64,000 bases of DNA from positions 33,091-97,090 of the forward strand of contig JAHRHY010000034.1 of NCBI GenBank assembly GCA_019671135.1, read 5' to 3'. This document shows, piece by piece, positions 48,161-60,899 of the stretch. The first letter of the stretch is position 1, and each line of letters opens with the position of its first letter. This DNA is from Linnemannia hyalina (Eukaryota; Mortierellomycota; Mortierellomycetes; Mortierellales; Mortierellaceae). The notes under the pieces are model-generated. The model was given only the letters and a program-made list of their open reading frames with translations. It had not been told where the DNA came from and ran no database searches. Position numbers and translations under genes: made by a program.

Positions 48161-49724
48161 GATGAATAACGAGAGAACGAGGGTGGAGGGAAGGAGGACA
48201 AAGTAAAGATACATTCATTATTCTTGTGGAATATAAATTACTTTAATAGTTCCAAAAAAAAAAAAAAAAAAAAAAGGGGCTAGATCGTCCCAGTCATTGA
48301 AACTTGCTGTTGTGATGCCTCGCATACCATTGTTGCATCCCGTCGGTTTCTTTTCGTTTGCGCACTTGTGAGACAACTCACGACATTATGCTCTCTATCG
48401 TGCCATTGGCGTAAACGACCACTACTCCTCACTGTCACTTTCTTTTCAACCAATTGTGGTACATGAAAAAAGATACATGTTGTACGGGATAAACAATAAT
48501 TCGGTGCTGCTCATAGGCGTTATTGCGACTTCTAATGCTTTCAACACACCATGGGCGTGATGAATGGATACAGTTGTCATCGTCAAGTTATTCAGTGTTA
48601 ATGTCATCTCCGACAAGGGATGGTGAGGGAATACCTAGGTACTTTCCGTCATGGCTCCAATGTACATAGAAGTATTATTGCCGAAGGAGCGAAAAGTTAA
48701 AAGCATGCAAACCAACGCCTCCCTTTTTTTTTTTTGCTTTTTTGTTTTCAGCCAGCCATATCTCAAACAGCGGCAGCCATCATTATTTCCACCGTTCTAC
48801 CCGTGAACTTCAACGTCTTCGCTTATTTTCTTTGCCGGTATTATTTAGGTATACTATGTCAACGCTTTGCACATTTTCGCCTTCGCTTATTACCGTCTCT
48901 ACAAGTCAATACAGTCCAAGCTAAACAAGGTGTTGGTGTGTATATGCTGTCATTTTTTTCTATCAAGGTAGAGAGAATCAGCATCCCAGCAAACATCTTA
49001 TGCAATGATCAGACAGGATGGGTAGTGTGTATGGTGTTATTATAATACGGTTCAGTATGGAAGTAGCGTGCAGGGAAGAGAGGACAGGTGGGGACAGGTG
49101 GGAGATGAGTTATTGCAGACTGGAGGACAAGAACAAGAGGACAAGGGGTCTATTTATCTACGAACGGGATGAACAAGAAATGGGATGGGGTAAGGCCTGA
49201 AATGTGAATGGAATCTAGAATGGAGAATGTAAATGGAATCTAGAATGGAGAATGTAAATGGCAGAAGCGAAGGGCAAAGACAGATGGGCATCGGGGGAAA
49301 AGGGGCAAAGAGCTTGTTGACAAGGGTTCTAGGCAAGTAGCCCTTTGTAGGTACTGGCCTAGATCCCACGGGTACCAACAGAAGTAAGCGTACATTCCAG
49401 AGAGTACAACTAATATTTCCAGTCGCGTTGGTTGGTGGCAAAATCTTGGTTGGTGGCGGGTCACGTGGCAAACCGAAATGAAATGAATGCATCTTGCGTT
49501 CAATTTCGAGGGTTGGAAATTGCTTATGGTGAAAACCTGACAACCGAGGGCCAAAACATGGCATCTTCTTGTTATTTCTCCTTTTAAATTTCTTTGGCTT
49601 CCAACCTCCATCATTGTGAAGAAGGCGAGCATTGTTGGTATTCTCAAGGTTTTGTTATGTTCTTCCAGTTCCAGTTAATAATTTAAAGACTAATATCAAC
49701 TCTTTTGTCCACCACGATTAGTCC
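48161..49724. other. Divergent intergenic region of the transposon
   Basis: A 1.56-kb spacer between the two outward-facing genes, expected to hold both promoters. It contains a 21-22-nt A run (about 48255-48276), a T run near 48724, and two copies of GGAATCTAGAATGGAGAATGT (49209 and 49236). No convincing ORF. Confidence 0.5.
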
Positions 49725-52700
49725 ATGGAGTTCTGCGTTGAGATTCCTGCCTTTTCTCCTCCTAAGCATGCAACCACCATTCCCTATGGAACCGAGTGGC
49801 GCGAAGAGTTGACGGGCGTACAGTTGGTCGATGCCCACTTTCCCAGAGTACGCAGACTCCGTGCTGGTTGGAAGCTCGTTCCTGAGGAGCCGACGTCAGG
49901 GAAATTAATTTGTTCCCCTCACCATCTCAAGAACATTCCTTTCGTTCTCGACGAGCCCACGGTTGCCACCATCCAAAACGCGGCGAAAGAGCTTAAAAAG
50001 AGCACAACCCCACACTGGATCCATTTTTATACTGCAGGATCGGGATTTTACCTCCAAATGAGATCGAACACCCACATCGACTTTTGGACTCTATCAGAGA
50101 TAGCTGCGACCGATTATTATCGACAGAGGCTGTCGACGATGATTGCATGGCTCAATGGACCCGTGAAATCGATCAACACGGATCTCTACACATATCTCAT
50201 AACGTTTCTGGAGACACATAGATTGCAAGACAGCCTCCCCAAGCCCCTGGATTATCAGGCCATCTTGAGTTTTGCCGGCAATCAGTGGTTGAGCGGCGAG
50301 GCCCTGGATGGAATCGCATGTTATTTCCAACGCGAATTGGGTATCAGCCCACAAGGACAACGCACCTTGTTCGTCGCCTCATCAACGATACAGCACTGGA
50401 CGTGGCAATGGAACATCAATCGAACAATCGAGAAGGACAAGAAGGTTACAGCTTTTTTCGAGGCGGGGCGTCCAGATAGAGTGTATGCTTTTGCACTCAT
50501 CCGGAGCAATCATTGGATCTTTTACCGAATCGACGCTGTTGCCCGAACCTTGTCAGTTGGTGATAAGTCTAGCGCCAAGCTGGATCATCTAAAGTATGCT
50601 GAAACTACCGGGGCTATCAAGGCCTTTGTTAAGTTATACTTTCCTACTTGGAAGGAAATCGACAACGCCCCTCTTGCCTTTATCAAGGTGCCCAGACAGG
50701 ATGGGGTCTCGTGTGGAATTATTGCCGCATTTGCAGTCGAACATGACATTCTCTTCAAGAACGGGTGCCATGGATGGGAGGAAAAGAACATTCCGATTTA
50801 TCGAACCGCTTATTTGGCGCGGGTCATAGGCTATGAAAAGGTAACAAGATTATTTTTTGCGATCTTGTGCGCCATGGTTTCAGCTATACTGTTTTAAAAA
50901 ATGTGATTCATAATGCAGGCAGTATTTGTTTTATAGGCGCAAGGCTTCCCCCTCTTGACCATCAAGTCTGCACCCAAGGTAATGGAATGAAACGGCAATT
51001 AATAACAATGCATTGCTATTGCATTTTTTTAATGTTCTATACTAACTAATCCTTCATTATTTAAAAAAGTCAGGTGATGGTGTGGAGGAGACGAGCGGTA
51101 ACGATACGATGGGAAAAGGAGGCAAAACTCACGGCGAGGACAAGGATGACATGAATGGCGAGAGCAAGGAGGAGATGAACGATGAGAGCAAAGAGAAGAG
51201 CAAAGCCGCTGACGATGAAGTACGTCCCAACAGTGATGACAGCCGGCCTGTAACGTTTGTGTCAATAATGGCCAAAGACATAAACATGAAAATGTCCTTG
51301 TAAGATCATTATTTATATTTACCTTGTGCATTTTGCTCATCTAATAGAGCAAAGACGTGCAAAAGACCAGGCAGTGCTCTGAGGATACTACCCTAAAATA
51401 CAAGTCGGTTCAATCTGCTCACCAAAGGGTACGTACGATTAATATGCTTGGCCATCTTCTTACTTTATTGTTTTTTATTAATTTGCTGTTTTTTCTTTTG
51501 TCAAATAACAGGCCTCCGTTTCCCCAATGGTCTGGGGTTTGGAGACAGAGATTGACTTACTTCGTTGTGGCAATCGCCAACTTTGTGACATGGGACGATC
51601 CGCTATACAATGGCAAAGAACCGATGATCGCAAGGACCAAAACAATGGCAAGGAAATGAGCGGTAGCGAGGACTGGGACTTTATGGATGAGGACAATAAC
51701 CTTTCGGATTCAAACACAGACTCGGGGTCCGATCTTCCATCATTCGAGGATGTGATAAAGAGCCGTGCTGTCCCCACCAGAGACCTGTCCACTATTATCA
51801 GACCATACACCGTCAACATTCCTGAGACGCTAACCACCAAAAAACCAGCCGCTACCAGTATGCCTGCCGCGTCCACTAGTACCGAGTGCAAGGTTCAGGA
51901 GGATTGCTTGAATCCGACTATTCTTAAAGTGTACGCTCACGGATCAATACTGAATACGGACCAGCTGAGACTGGCCGACGAATGGGAACCACACGAGGGT
52001 GACATTTTCCCGCACTCAGAGACTTTGATCGACTTTGTCAAGGACTGGGGCTGGAGCAGAAACGTCGACATCAAAGTTCGTTCCTCGAACACGACCAGTC
52101 CTGAGAAAGGTCTCCATGGTAAGTTGAGGGGAGAAATAACGACAAGGCCAGGATAAAATTTAGAGAATTGAAAAGTGTGGTGCATGATCCAGAACCAATT
52201 ATTTACGCCACTTTCTTTTCTTGCGCTCTGTTTTTGTTATACAGTTTATTTCGCGTGTAGCAGAGAGGGTTCTCACATTGCCCGAAAGAGCGTTGACCCA
52301 GAAAAGTCGCGAGACTCCCAAAAAAGCACACGTTGTGGTGTCTGTTCGGCCTCAATTTTACAAGTCCATTAGAGAATCAGGCCCGCTTGGCGCCTCTCCA
52401 AGATCAGGTCTCTTCAACACAATGGTCACCAGCCTAGGCAGGATCTCCACATGATCAATCGCCTCTCCCCAAGAATGGTTGAGATCATAAAGGAGCGTGC
52501 ACAGACGGATTCTTCGACCGAGGCAACAATGTTACAGCTGGAACAGACATACACCAACTCCAACAAGGTCTTCAACAAGCAACAGATCGACGCCCGACTG
52601 AAGATGTATAAGAATGCTCGCCGACCACCATCCCAGAACGCGGAAGCAACATTACTGCAGGCCTACCTGTGTACCAAGATGCAGAAGGAGCGGTGGTTTT

Positions 52701-54769
52701 TTCCTCCGAGGTGGACGAGGAATGCTGTCTGGATCGCCTGTTCTGGATGTCTCCAGAGCAGGTTGCTTTGTACAAGCGTTACCACTGTGTTGTTGTACAC
52801 GACAACACCGCCAAAACTAATCGATTGGGCATGAGCTTGACTTGCTTTGTCGTCGTTGACTCCACAAATCGTACACGGTTGATTGCCTGTGCGTTGAGCC
52901 GCCAAGAGAGCCAGGAGTATTATGCCTGGGGATTGCAGCAGCTGCTGGAGGCCACCAAGACCGAGACTGGGTACGTTTACCCTACAACAATCATTATGGA
53001 CGAGGAGGCGGCGATGGAGGCGGCAACCGATCAGGTGTTGACGGGCAGGACCAATATTGTATCATGTATTTGGCACATGCTCAGGAACATACGTCGACAC
53101 ATCAAGAGAGTATTCCCAAAATGCGTGGATCAGGAGGCGTTCATGGATGTTTTCAATGAGGCCCGAGAAGCTATTACAGAGGATGCCTTCAGGATGATAT
53201 GGATGGGTCTTTGTCAAAGATTTGGTGGGGAAGGCAGAGGGGAGCGTCGCGAGCCTGAGATCAAAAGCATGGTCAAGGGCAAGAAGGCAGAGAAGGTCAA
53301 AGGCGAGGAAAAGAAGGACTCGCCGAGCCAGGACGACCAGCTTGTGGATAGAGACGATCATATGTTTGTTGAGTACGAGTGGGGAGATTGGGGCAAGTAC
53401 CTGAGAAGAATGCGGCGCCGTCGAGAGCACTGGGCTGGCCCTTGGGTCAAGACCATCTTTACCGCCGGGATGCGGTCTTCGCAGCGAGTTGAGATGACCC
53501 ACAGGCTGATCAAGATGCTCGGTGTCAACAGTCAGACACCTTTGCAGCGACTCCTGGAATTCATCTCTACAAAGCTCAACAGGGAGCTCGCCTTTGCCAT
53601 CGTCGGTAGAGTGACCAATCACAGCAAAGACCTCGACGGGGTTATTGCTTGTGATTTCAAGATGGTGCTCTCTGCTTCCAGTCGGTTCCTGGATCACTAT
53701 GCTATGAGCCAAATGAGAATCGAGCTTGCTCAGTCCTATGGTTTCCAGCATAGAGTTATCGACCCTCAAAGCATTTCTCAAGACATCTCCAAAGTAAGTC
53801 TGTATGATGATTGCTATCAAAGTATAAAATCCCGTTAGTGGTTGCTCATTGTTTTCTTACTCCTTTTTTTTCTACTCCTTTTTTTCATTCGATTAGGATG
53901 ATTTGAGCAGAGAGAACCTTCTCAGGAGATCTATCTGCACTATTGTCGAGAACGTTGAGTGTGAGGTTGACAAAGTATACTTGATCACGGTTTCAAGTAC
54001 AGAATCGACGACGTTGCCGGAGTATATGGTGCTTATGATGGATGGTACCCACTTTTGTTCATGCGCTTCAATGCAGAATAAGGGCTGGGTCTGCCGCCAT
54101 TTTTACTATGTAATGAGGCACGATGGTGATGTTCTTTTTTTCCCAGGAATGGTTGAAAAGCGATGGTACACCGAGGGCATGCAGGATAACCCTCGACTTA
54201 TTTCAACACTCGACGAGCTCCAGCATGTCAGGGCCAATACCTATGAGGCTGAGAGCACAGCCGCTAACAAGGATAGGCGCGGTAAGGGTAAGGGTAGGAA
54301 GGAGAGGGGTAGGCCTGTGTTGTCTCAGTCAGACTTTGCCGCGCGGTTGAAGGAGCTATTCCCTAAGGCACCGTCCGCCGTATCAAAGAGGAGCAAGGCG
54401 ATCAAGGCCGTGCATTCGAGGACCTCAAGTGCCGTGAGGAAATTTGCAAATACGATAAGCGACCTGGACGTTAGCGAGGAGGCGCAGCTCGGCTATACCA
54501 ACGACTTCAAGACCATCATGGCGACGTTTGAGGAGTATCCCGAGAAGATGAAGGCCTTTCAGGAATTTAATCAGTGGTGGGAAGCAAAGCGAAAGGTGGA
54601 TGGCACCGTACAGGATCAGAACCAAAACCCGAAGAAGAGGAGGGGGCATCATTGGAACATTGGCCGAGGATCGAAGCGCGTTGAAGAGCGGGGGCGTGGT
54701 AGAGGGAGAGGACGTGGAGGGGGGAAAGGACGTGGCAGAGAAAGGGAAGGGAAGGGCAGTAATGCTTAA
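49725..54769 (+). pseudogene. ULP1 protease-FAR1-MULE-SWIM fusion transposase, seven exons, disrupted
   Basis: Predicted exons: 49725-50840, 50937-50978, 51070-51249, 51348-51428, 51512-52118, 52245-53793 and 53897-54769. Junctions are in phase and code for about 1480 residues. Exon 1 ends in a ULP1 domain with the triad His263 (NHWIF), Asp280 (VGDKS) and Cys330 (DGVSCG). Acidic linkers follow. Exon 6 opens with a FAR1-type zinc arm (YFACSREG ... RCGVCSASI), then the MULE DDE core: VVVHDNTAKTN, TTIIMDEEAAME and CIWHMLRNIR. Exon 7 has a SWIM finger, CSCASMQNKGWVCRH, and a basic Gly/Arg tail. TAG at 52370-52372 interrupts the FAR1 part in frame, and a 2-nt excess near 52669-52672 shifts the frame before the DDE core. 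The enzyme would move the element; the protease may edit SUMO-like tags on host or element proteins. Confidence 0.65.
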
Positions 54770-56215
54770 TCTTTAGGAGGAGAGCGAATGCCAAGTTTAT
54801 GGCCTCAAATACAAAATTTACGCTTTTTATTTCCATTGGCTATATGTTTTGTTGCAGCGTTCTTTCGGTTTTCAGGGATGGGTGTGAGAATCAAGTGCTG
54901 ATCAGAAAGGAGGGGAAGAAGAGGGGAAGATAAGAAGGAAGAGGCAAGGGTGAGAGGAGATAGTTAGAGAGTATGGGCGAGTGCTTGTCTGTGTGTGTAT
55001 GTGTTGTGTGTTGTGCGTGAGTGTGTGCATACGAGCTGAGATGATGGAGAGGGAAGAGAAGGACAAGTTTACCAAGAACATGAAACAAAAATGGCAAGGC
55101 GAACACGAGAAAATGGAAAGGTAACAAAGAAAATGTCTTCGCTCGTTGGCCTCGCTTTCCTGCAGCTAAGAAGGGAGTAACAGACAGACACACAGAGACA
55201 GAAAAGAGAGATGGAGATATAAAGAGAGAGGGAGACAAAAAGAGAAAGAGAGGGAAGAGAGAGGGAGGGAGGGAGACAGAGAGAGAGAGAGATGTAATAT
55301 GAACAGCTGGGGAGAGGAAAATGGCGAGAAAGAAGCTGGGGGTCTTATTGAGCCCTATGAGAATATATAACACTGCTACCTTTAATAGAGAATGAGGAGT
55401 GAGTGAACAGACACTGAGATGCAACAGCTCTCCTCCCCTGTGAGAACGAGGCACCAGTTCGTGGACAAAGAAAATGGATCGCAACAAAATGACTTTCTTT
55501 TTTATTTTTCTTTTTTTCTTGGTGTCTTTGTTGTATAAATGAATGAATGAATGAATGGATGGTGAGTCGATGAGTGTGAATGAATAAGTCGATGAGTGTG
55601 AGTGAGTGGATGGGTAAGCGCTTGCGTGTGTGAATGAATAAGTGAGTGCGTTTTTGTGAGTGTTAAAGTGTGTGTGTTTTTTTGTTCAAAGTTGTGTGGG
55701 AATGATCCCTCGATTCTTCGCCAAAAAAAATGTAAAATGAACAGCTGGGGAGAGGAAAATGGTGAGAAAGAAGCTGGGGTTCTTTATTGAGCCCTGTGAG
55801 AATATATAACACTACTACCTTTAATAGAGGAGTGAGTGAACAGACACTGAGATGCGGCAAGAGGGAGACTAACAGAGAGGGAGACAAAAATAGAAAGTGA
55901 AGGTAGAGAGAGGGGGGGGGGGAGACAGGGAGAGAGGGAGACAGGGAGAGAAGGAGACAAAAAAAAAGAAAAGGACAAAGAAGGTAGGAGGATAAGTTGG
56001 AAGAAAGGCTACTTAAGCAAAGGCTGCAGTGACCATTCTCCAGCGAGATATCAAGCAAGGCGTGCAAGCAACAAACGTTGAGCAGCAACGAAAACAAACC
56101 CCCAAACAAGGACAATTTTCAAAAGCATTTCTACTCTGAAAGGGAATGGCTGACAATTTTTTGAGAATCCCCTGTCAGACACACCCTGTTAGTCTTGCAC
56201 TGACAGGGGGTGTTT
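54770..56215 (-). repeat. Diverged second right-type element end inside the transposon
   Basis: Same architecture as the outer right end: a purine-rich microsatellite (about 55185-55300 and 55860-55985), the phrase CAGCGAGATATCAAGCAAGG (outer: CAGCGGGGTATCAAGCAAGG) and the tip hairpin at 56172-56206. It also holds a direct repeat of about 125 bp (55292-55420 and 55731-55856). It could be the true right end of the transposase-bearing element (42253 to about 56215), with the outer end belonging to a later, larger unit. Confidence 0.6.
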
Positions 56216-56221
56216 TAGTGC

Positions 56222-56243
56222 TTAGAAAAACTGGTTCAATGAA
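56222..56243 (+). repeat. Isolated Tc1-type terminal repeat
   Basis: TTAGAAAAACTGGTTCAATG... is the inverted partner of the Tc1 end at 56405-56427, just outside the tip hairpin of the internal right end. It may be the remnant of another copy or of an inverted neighbour. Confidence 0.45.
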
Positions 56244-56403
56244 TTGCAGTCTTTGACATTCATCAACTTTTCTCATTCTCATCCTAACCCTCTACTCCCA
56301 AGACTCGCTCTATTGTTATAATCTCTCCTCTTCATTGTTCACGTCAAATCCCAACCAGGGTTACTTTGTAGGATCGTCATCGACATCGCTTTAAAATAAA
56401 CAA

Positions 56404-57581
56404 GTTCATTGAATCAGTTTTTCTAAATGACTGAATCTGTTGCATGCCCTTCATCTACCGCGGTCATCAGTACTTGGTGTCGTGTCTTTTGTTCTAAATC
56501 ACCATCTTCCGGCGGTCGGGCATGCTTTAGTACAGTTTGTGAAGGTGCTCCGGAGGAATCTCCTTCCAGATCGCCTCTAACGTTCCCACAGCCTGTCCTG
56601 GTCCTCAGCCGCCTCTGGCTAGCCAATCGCGGAACTGACGAACACGCCTTTGGAGAACGTCGAGATAGGCATCCGAATCCATATTACCCTCGATCCAGCA
56701 AAGGTCTCCAACGCCAGAATATCTAATGCAACCCCAGACCATTACTTTCCCTCCACCACCTTGTTGTTTTGACGAAATATAGGTTAGTTTTTATTTGACT
56801 AAGAATTCTCTATTTATTAGTGTCCTCAATAAACGGGTCAACAACCACCTTCTTTCGCGTCTTCATTTTCCCCCTACATTTTGACTGTTTCGGTCGAACT
56901 TGGTGAGGCAGGTGTTGTTGTTGTTGGTGTCTGTGGTAGTAGTACTTCTTGTCGAAGGACCCAATGCGGCTGAAGATGCACTATCAGAGAACATCACGTT
57001 CTTCCAGTCCTTGACCTTCCATTGATGGTGTTCTTCTGCGAATCTGAGCCTTTTTGTGATCTGTTCCCGTGTGAGATTCGGCTTGTCTGGTGCTGAGTAG
57101 ACCCTGATTCCTTCCTGGAGTAGATTCTTCTGTATAGTGGTAAGGTAGACATGCTCTCCCTCGGTTGATTCAATAAATCGTTGTCCATCCTTTCGCGATG
57201 TTAAGTGGCCTTAAATGAAATGGCGCACGAGATTCGTCCTCGTCTCCGTTGAGATCTTCCTAGGTCAGCCAGGATGGGGCTCAGGGATGTTTTCCTTTTC
57301 CTCGTTCCTGATCCTGACCGCTGATGAGACAGAGATCCGAAGGTTGCATGCAACTGCTCTGGTTGAATTTCCATGTCGAAGCTGTTCTACGGCAGTCTCT
57401 TTAATGGATCGTGCAAGAGGCTTCATGTTGATTGTTTGCTGAGCTGGGAATCGTTCGAAAGGATAAAGAAGGAGGAGCTGAAGGTGGGTGAAGGGTGAAT
57501 TAGAGTGATCACAAAATAAAAGAGCGACAATAAAGAGAGAATGGATCTATGATGGCGAATTAGAAAGATTGATTCAATAGA
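56404..57581 (-). pseudogene. Tc1/mariner transposase relic with terminal repeats
   Basis: On the minus strand the relic spells, across stops and shifts: AVEQLRHGNSTRAVACNL (helix-turn-helix), PNLTREQITKRLRFAEEH, WKNVMFSDSAS (the position of the first catalytic Asp), KVMVWGCIRYSGVGDL, IEGNMDSDAYLDVLQ and finally SMPDRRKMVI...TKY. Ends with TTTAGAAAAACTGATTCAATG (RC of 56405-56426) and a weaker match at 57559-57581 mark the borders. Many stops and gaps make it inactive. Tc1 elements normally insert at TA. Confidence 0.75.
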
Positions 57582-57997
57582 CGTCACGATCTAGAAAGAT
57601 CAAAGCAACGGAGTTGAGACCGTGTGGGATCAAGTCGCTGTTCTCCACATATGCTCAAAATTCGTACTTTATAATGCGCGTTCAATTTATTGCATTCTTG
57701 ATACTTGTCAGGTCTTGGGTATTCGGCCCAATAATTCTTGATGAAGAGTTGGTGCTTGGTTCGTTCAATCCCGCACAACAAAATTAAGACATGCGTTCAA
57801 CTCGTCGGCAGCTCTACCCCGCCATATGTTAGCCTACCTTAGGCAGACTATGTCACCGTGTACAATAAAATTGCATGATTAAGTAAAGTCAACGAGCGGT
57901 GGTTCCTATTGAAATCTTTTTCTCCCCTCCAAAGCTCTAACCACAATTTTGAACACCAATCCTTCCCTATCCCCATTTACTGTCGCGCCCCCTCACA
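57582..57997. other. Spacer, no gene seen
   Basis: AT-rich flank between the Tc1 relic and the zinc-like ORF. The phrase CCTACCTTAGGCAGACTATG near 57833 is unexplained. Confidence 0.4.
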
Positions 57998-58327
57998 ATG
58001 TCTGAAGTCCCTGTTGTTTGTGATATTCTTGAAGGAACAGTTGGTGGTGACATTAATGTCATGTTCAAGTTCTTTACTGTCAAAACTAAATGCTTCTGTG
58101 GAAAGGACTTCTCCTCAAAACCCCAACTGAAGCGCCATGTTTTCGGCGCCATGGACCGACTCATATCATGCAAAGGCGAGCCGGCCTTGAGAAGCAGGCT
58201 CATGGAAGAGAGGAGTATTAAAGAACCACTATTCGAAGCATACTTTTTGCCGCCGACAGGGGTACAGTTTAAGAAAAAAAACATTTTGATTGGAGCTGAT
58301 ATCATACTTCAGTTAGGTTCAAACTAA
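57998..58327 (+). CDS. 109-aa ORF with Cys-x-Cys / His zinc-like motif
   Basis: Starts MSEVPVVCDILEG. A compact motif, KCFCGKDFSSKPQLKRH with a further Cys downstream (LISCKGE), looks like a small zinc-binding unit, but I recognise no family. It may be exon 1 of a longer gene: the acceptor CACACGCAG at 58364-58372 would open the next ORF in phase 0 if the donor were GTACAG at 58261. That intron (about 112 bp) is speculative. Confidence 0.4.
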   Translation: MSEVPVVCDILEGTVGGDINVMFKFFTVKTKCFCGKDFSSKPQLKRHVFGAMDRLISCKGEPALRSRLMEERSIKEPLFEAYFLPPTGVQFKKKNILIGADIILQLGSN

Positions 58328-58372
58328 ACCTCTTGAGATTTTTTTTTCCTGTTTTGTTTATTCACACGCAGC

Positions 58373-58884
58373 ATGAGTTTCAGATGCTCAAGGCTCAGGT
58401 CCATCGAATGATTGAGTCGCAAGAACAAGCACACAAGTACTTCAAACTTCAAGAATCAAGGAAGGCCATTATGGCGCCAAAGGACGATCAAGCGCCTCCA
58501 TCAGTGCACGCAACCTCCCCTCAACAAGGACAACACCCCTCCTCGCCCCTTCAAGAACACACTCCCCCGACTCAGAAAGAGCCTACCCCGTCTACATCCT
58601 CATTCCAAGAAACCTCCATCTCCCACCCTTCATCTCAGCACACCTCCCTCCCCACCCACTCAACCGACGTATCGTCTGTCAGTTCCTCTTCCACTAACTC
58701 CCCCTCCCCGTCTAGTGATGGACAAAATTCACAGCACAGTGTGATGAGTTTCTCATATCCTGTCCAAACAAGCACACCAAGAAATGGGGAACGAGCTTAT
58801 TCTTCCACTGCCAGCCCCAGCCCAACTTATGAATATGTTGACTCCACTCCCACTGCCAGCCCCAGCCGATCTTCAGAAACATAA
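58373..58884 (+). CDS. Ser/Pro/Thr-rich ORF, possible second exon
   Basis: Open frame that begins, after a good splice acceptor, with a short coiled-coil (FQMLKAQVHRMIESQEQAHK). It then becomes a long low-complexity Ser/Thr/Pro/Gln tail (SPQQGQHPSSPLQEH...), ending SPSRSSET. Composition suits a disordered tail of a chromatin or DNA-binding protein. It would form the C-terminus of the ORF at 57998 if spliced; it has no convincing start of its own. Confidence 0.35.
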
Positions 58885-60899
58885 CCAACAAGCAACATAT
58901 AAACTTTAGTAGTAGCAATCGTAGTTCTTATTAAAAACACAATCTTTCAGCACACACGCTATTGTTTGCTTGTTCATTCGTTAACTCTCCCTCTGTTCCC
59001 CTCAGCCTCGTTCTAGTCATGGCCATGACCTGTCGCAGGAATTCCTGTTTCATCCGTAACCATACAAACAGTGAAAAATAAGGGAAGGTCTCAGCCGTAC
59101 AAAAGCCAAACACAGAGCACAACCAGCCAAAAAAAAAAATAAGGGGAATGCATGTGCATGTCTTGGACCTACACAACCAAAACACATGGACAACAGGGTA
59201 AACAAAACAAAACAACAGAGATCCCAATCTTTATGAGACGCTCGGTCCCAAGCCATATACAATGCAAGAGAGTATTAAGTAAAGAAGAACAACCATATGC
59301 TTTGCAAGTGTGGATCGATGATGTTAGCGGCTCTTGGTTCTCATTCCTTTCTTCTCACCTCCATCTCTTATTTTCTACGCCCAATCTGCCGTGTCTTATG
59401 TATCTGTGATAACCAACACGTTGGTGTTGCTGTTGGGATGCAAACCTGGAGAGCATGCGCTCGTAGAGGTTGATTGGGTAAATCATCGGGCACGAACCAT
59501 TTTGCTCAAGAAAATGGAAGAAAGACCATGGAGGAGCAAGGAAGAAAGCAGACATACATCGCCATTAGACTTTCCATCCGCGCTTTTGCAACAAGTGTTG
59601 AAGGACTATCACACCTGCTTATCTTGTTTAAGCCTTCAGAGGTTGTCATAGACTGTTTATGCACGCTGTCTTCGTGGTGACATTGAACTCTTATTATTTT
59701 TGGCCTTCTCTTCATCCCTCTCCCTCTCTTCTGTTCTTCTCTCTCCCTTAAGTCTCTTATTTTTATCTTGAGTTGACGATGGACCTGGTATTTTCTTGAT
59801 GTTTCACACTGTTGTTTGTGGTTCAATTGATTTTTGCTTTTTTGCATAATTTCTTGGCTAAGAAAAAGGGTATGCAGATGGTCGGAATAGCTTGCCTTGT
59901 CCGTTTGTACTCTCTGCTTCATTGGAGTGCACATGCGCGAAAGAACGCGTATGGACAGGGTGAGACCTACCGGGGAATAAGAAAGGAAAGGTGATGAAAG
60001 GGAGAAGGGCAAGAGCGCCATTGTCATCAAACATGCGTACACCTCGACCCATTTGCATGGAGCTGTAACCCAAGTCTGACTTTTTGTTCCTTCCCGTATT
60101 TTAAATTGTCATACATCCATCCATCCTCCACTTTGCCTTTTGCTCTTCGAACACTCAACCCTTTTCTTTCTTTTGCTCCTTCCTTCCCTTTCACACGCTC
60201 TCTCCCTTGTCGCTCTCTCCTTCCTTTCCCTTCACTTTTTTTTTCCTTTTCTATTTGCCTCCCTCCTCGTCAACACTCCACCATTTCTCTACTTTGTTCA
60301 GCTTCCCTACACCCTCCTTCCCTGCTACCCCTCCTTCCCTTCCTTCCACTCCTCCTTCCCCCTTTCCCCTCCCACACTTCATTTGTATTATCTCCTACTT
60401 TTAGATACACCGCTCCCTCTGGTCACTCCTTCTTTGAGTACAAAATCAGAGAGGTCACATTTTTTTCCGTCAAGGTATGAGATAGATTGAATGCATATAT
60501 ATAGCCGTGTGTTTAGTTCATAATAAACTGTCTATGTTGCTTATTTTGTTCATCCAGGCATAACACATTTGACAAAGAGACAATGGAGCAAATAAGCATT
60601 GTGTGTCTCGAGCACAATGAAACAGTTGATTTGATTCTTTTCCCTCTCTTCTCTTTTTTCTTTTTTTATTTTCGTCTTTTTTCTTGGTCTTTTTTCTAAT
60701 TTCTTATTTCTTATTTCTTATTTCTTATTTCTTATTTCTTATTTCTTATTTTCTATTTCGTACCGTGAATAAAAAGAAAGAACAAAGAAAGGGACGAGAT
60801 ATGAAAAAAGGCGAACCGAATAGCAATTCATACACAGTGAAGAGTTGGGACGTAAGGTTGACTGTGTTTCGACTCGGCCAGATTGAAGTAAGAATGGGT
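58885..60899. other. 2-kb region without a recognised gene
   Basis: Only low-complexity and short ORFs: a CT-rich tract at about 60110-60410 and a tandem ATTTCTT run at about 60696-60755. Stops and composition argue against coding. Confidence 0.45.
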
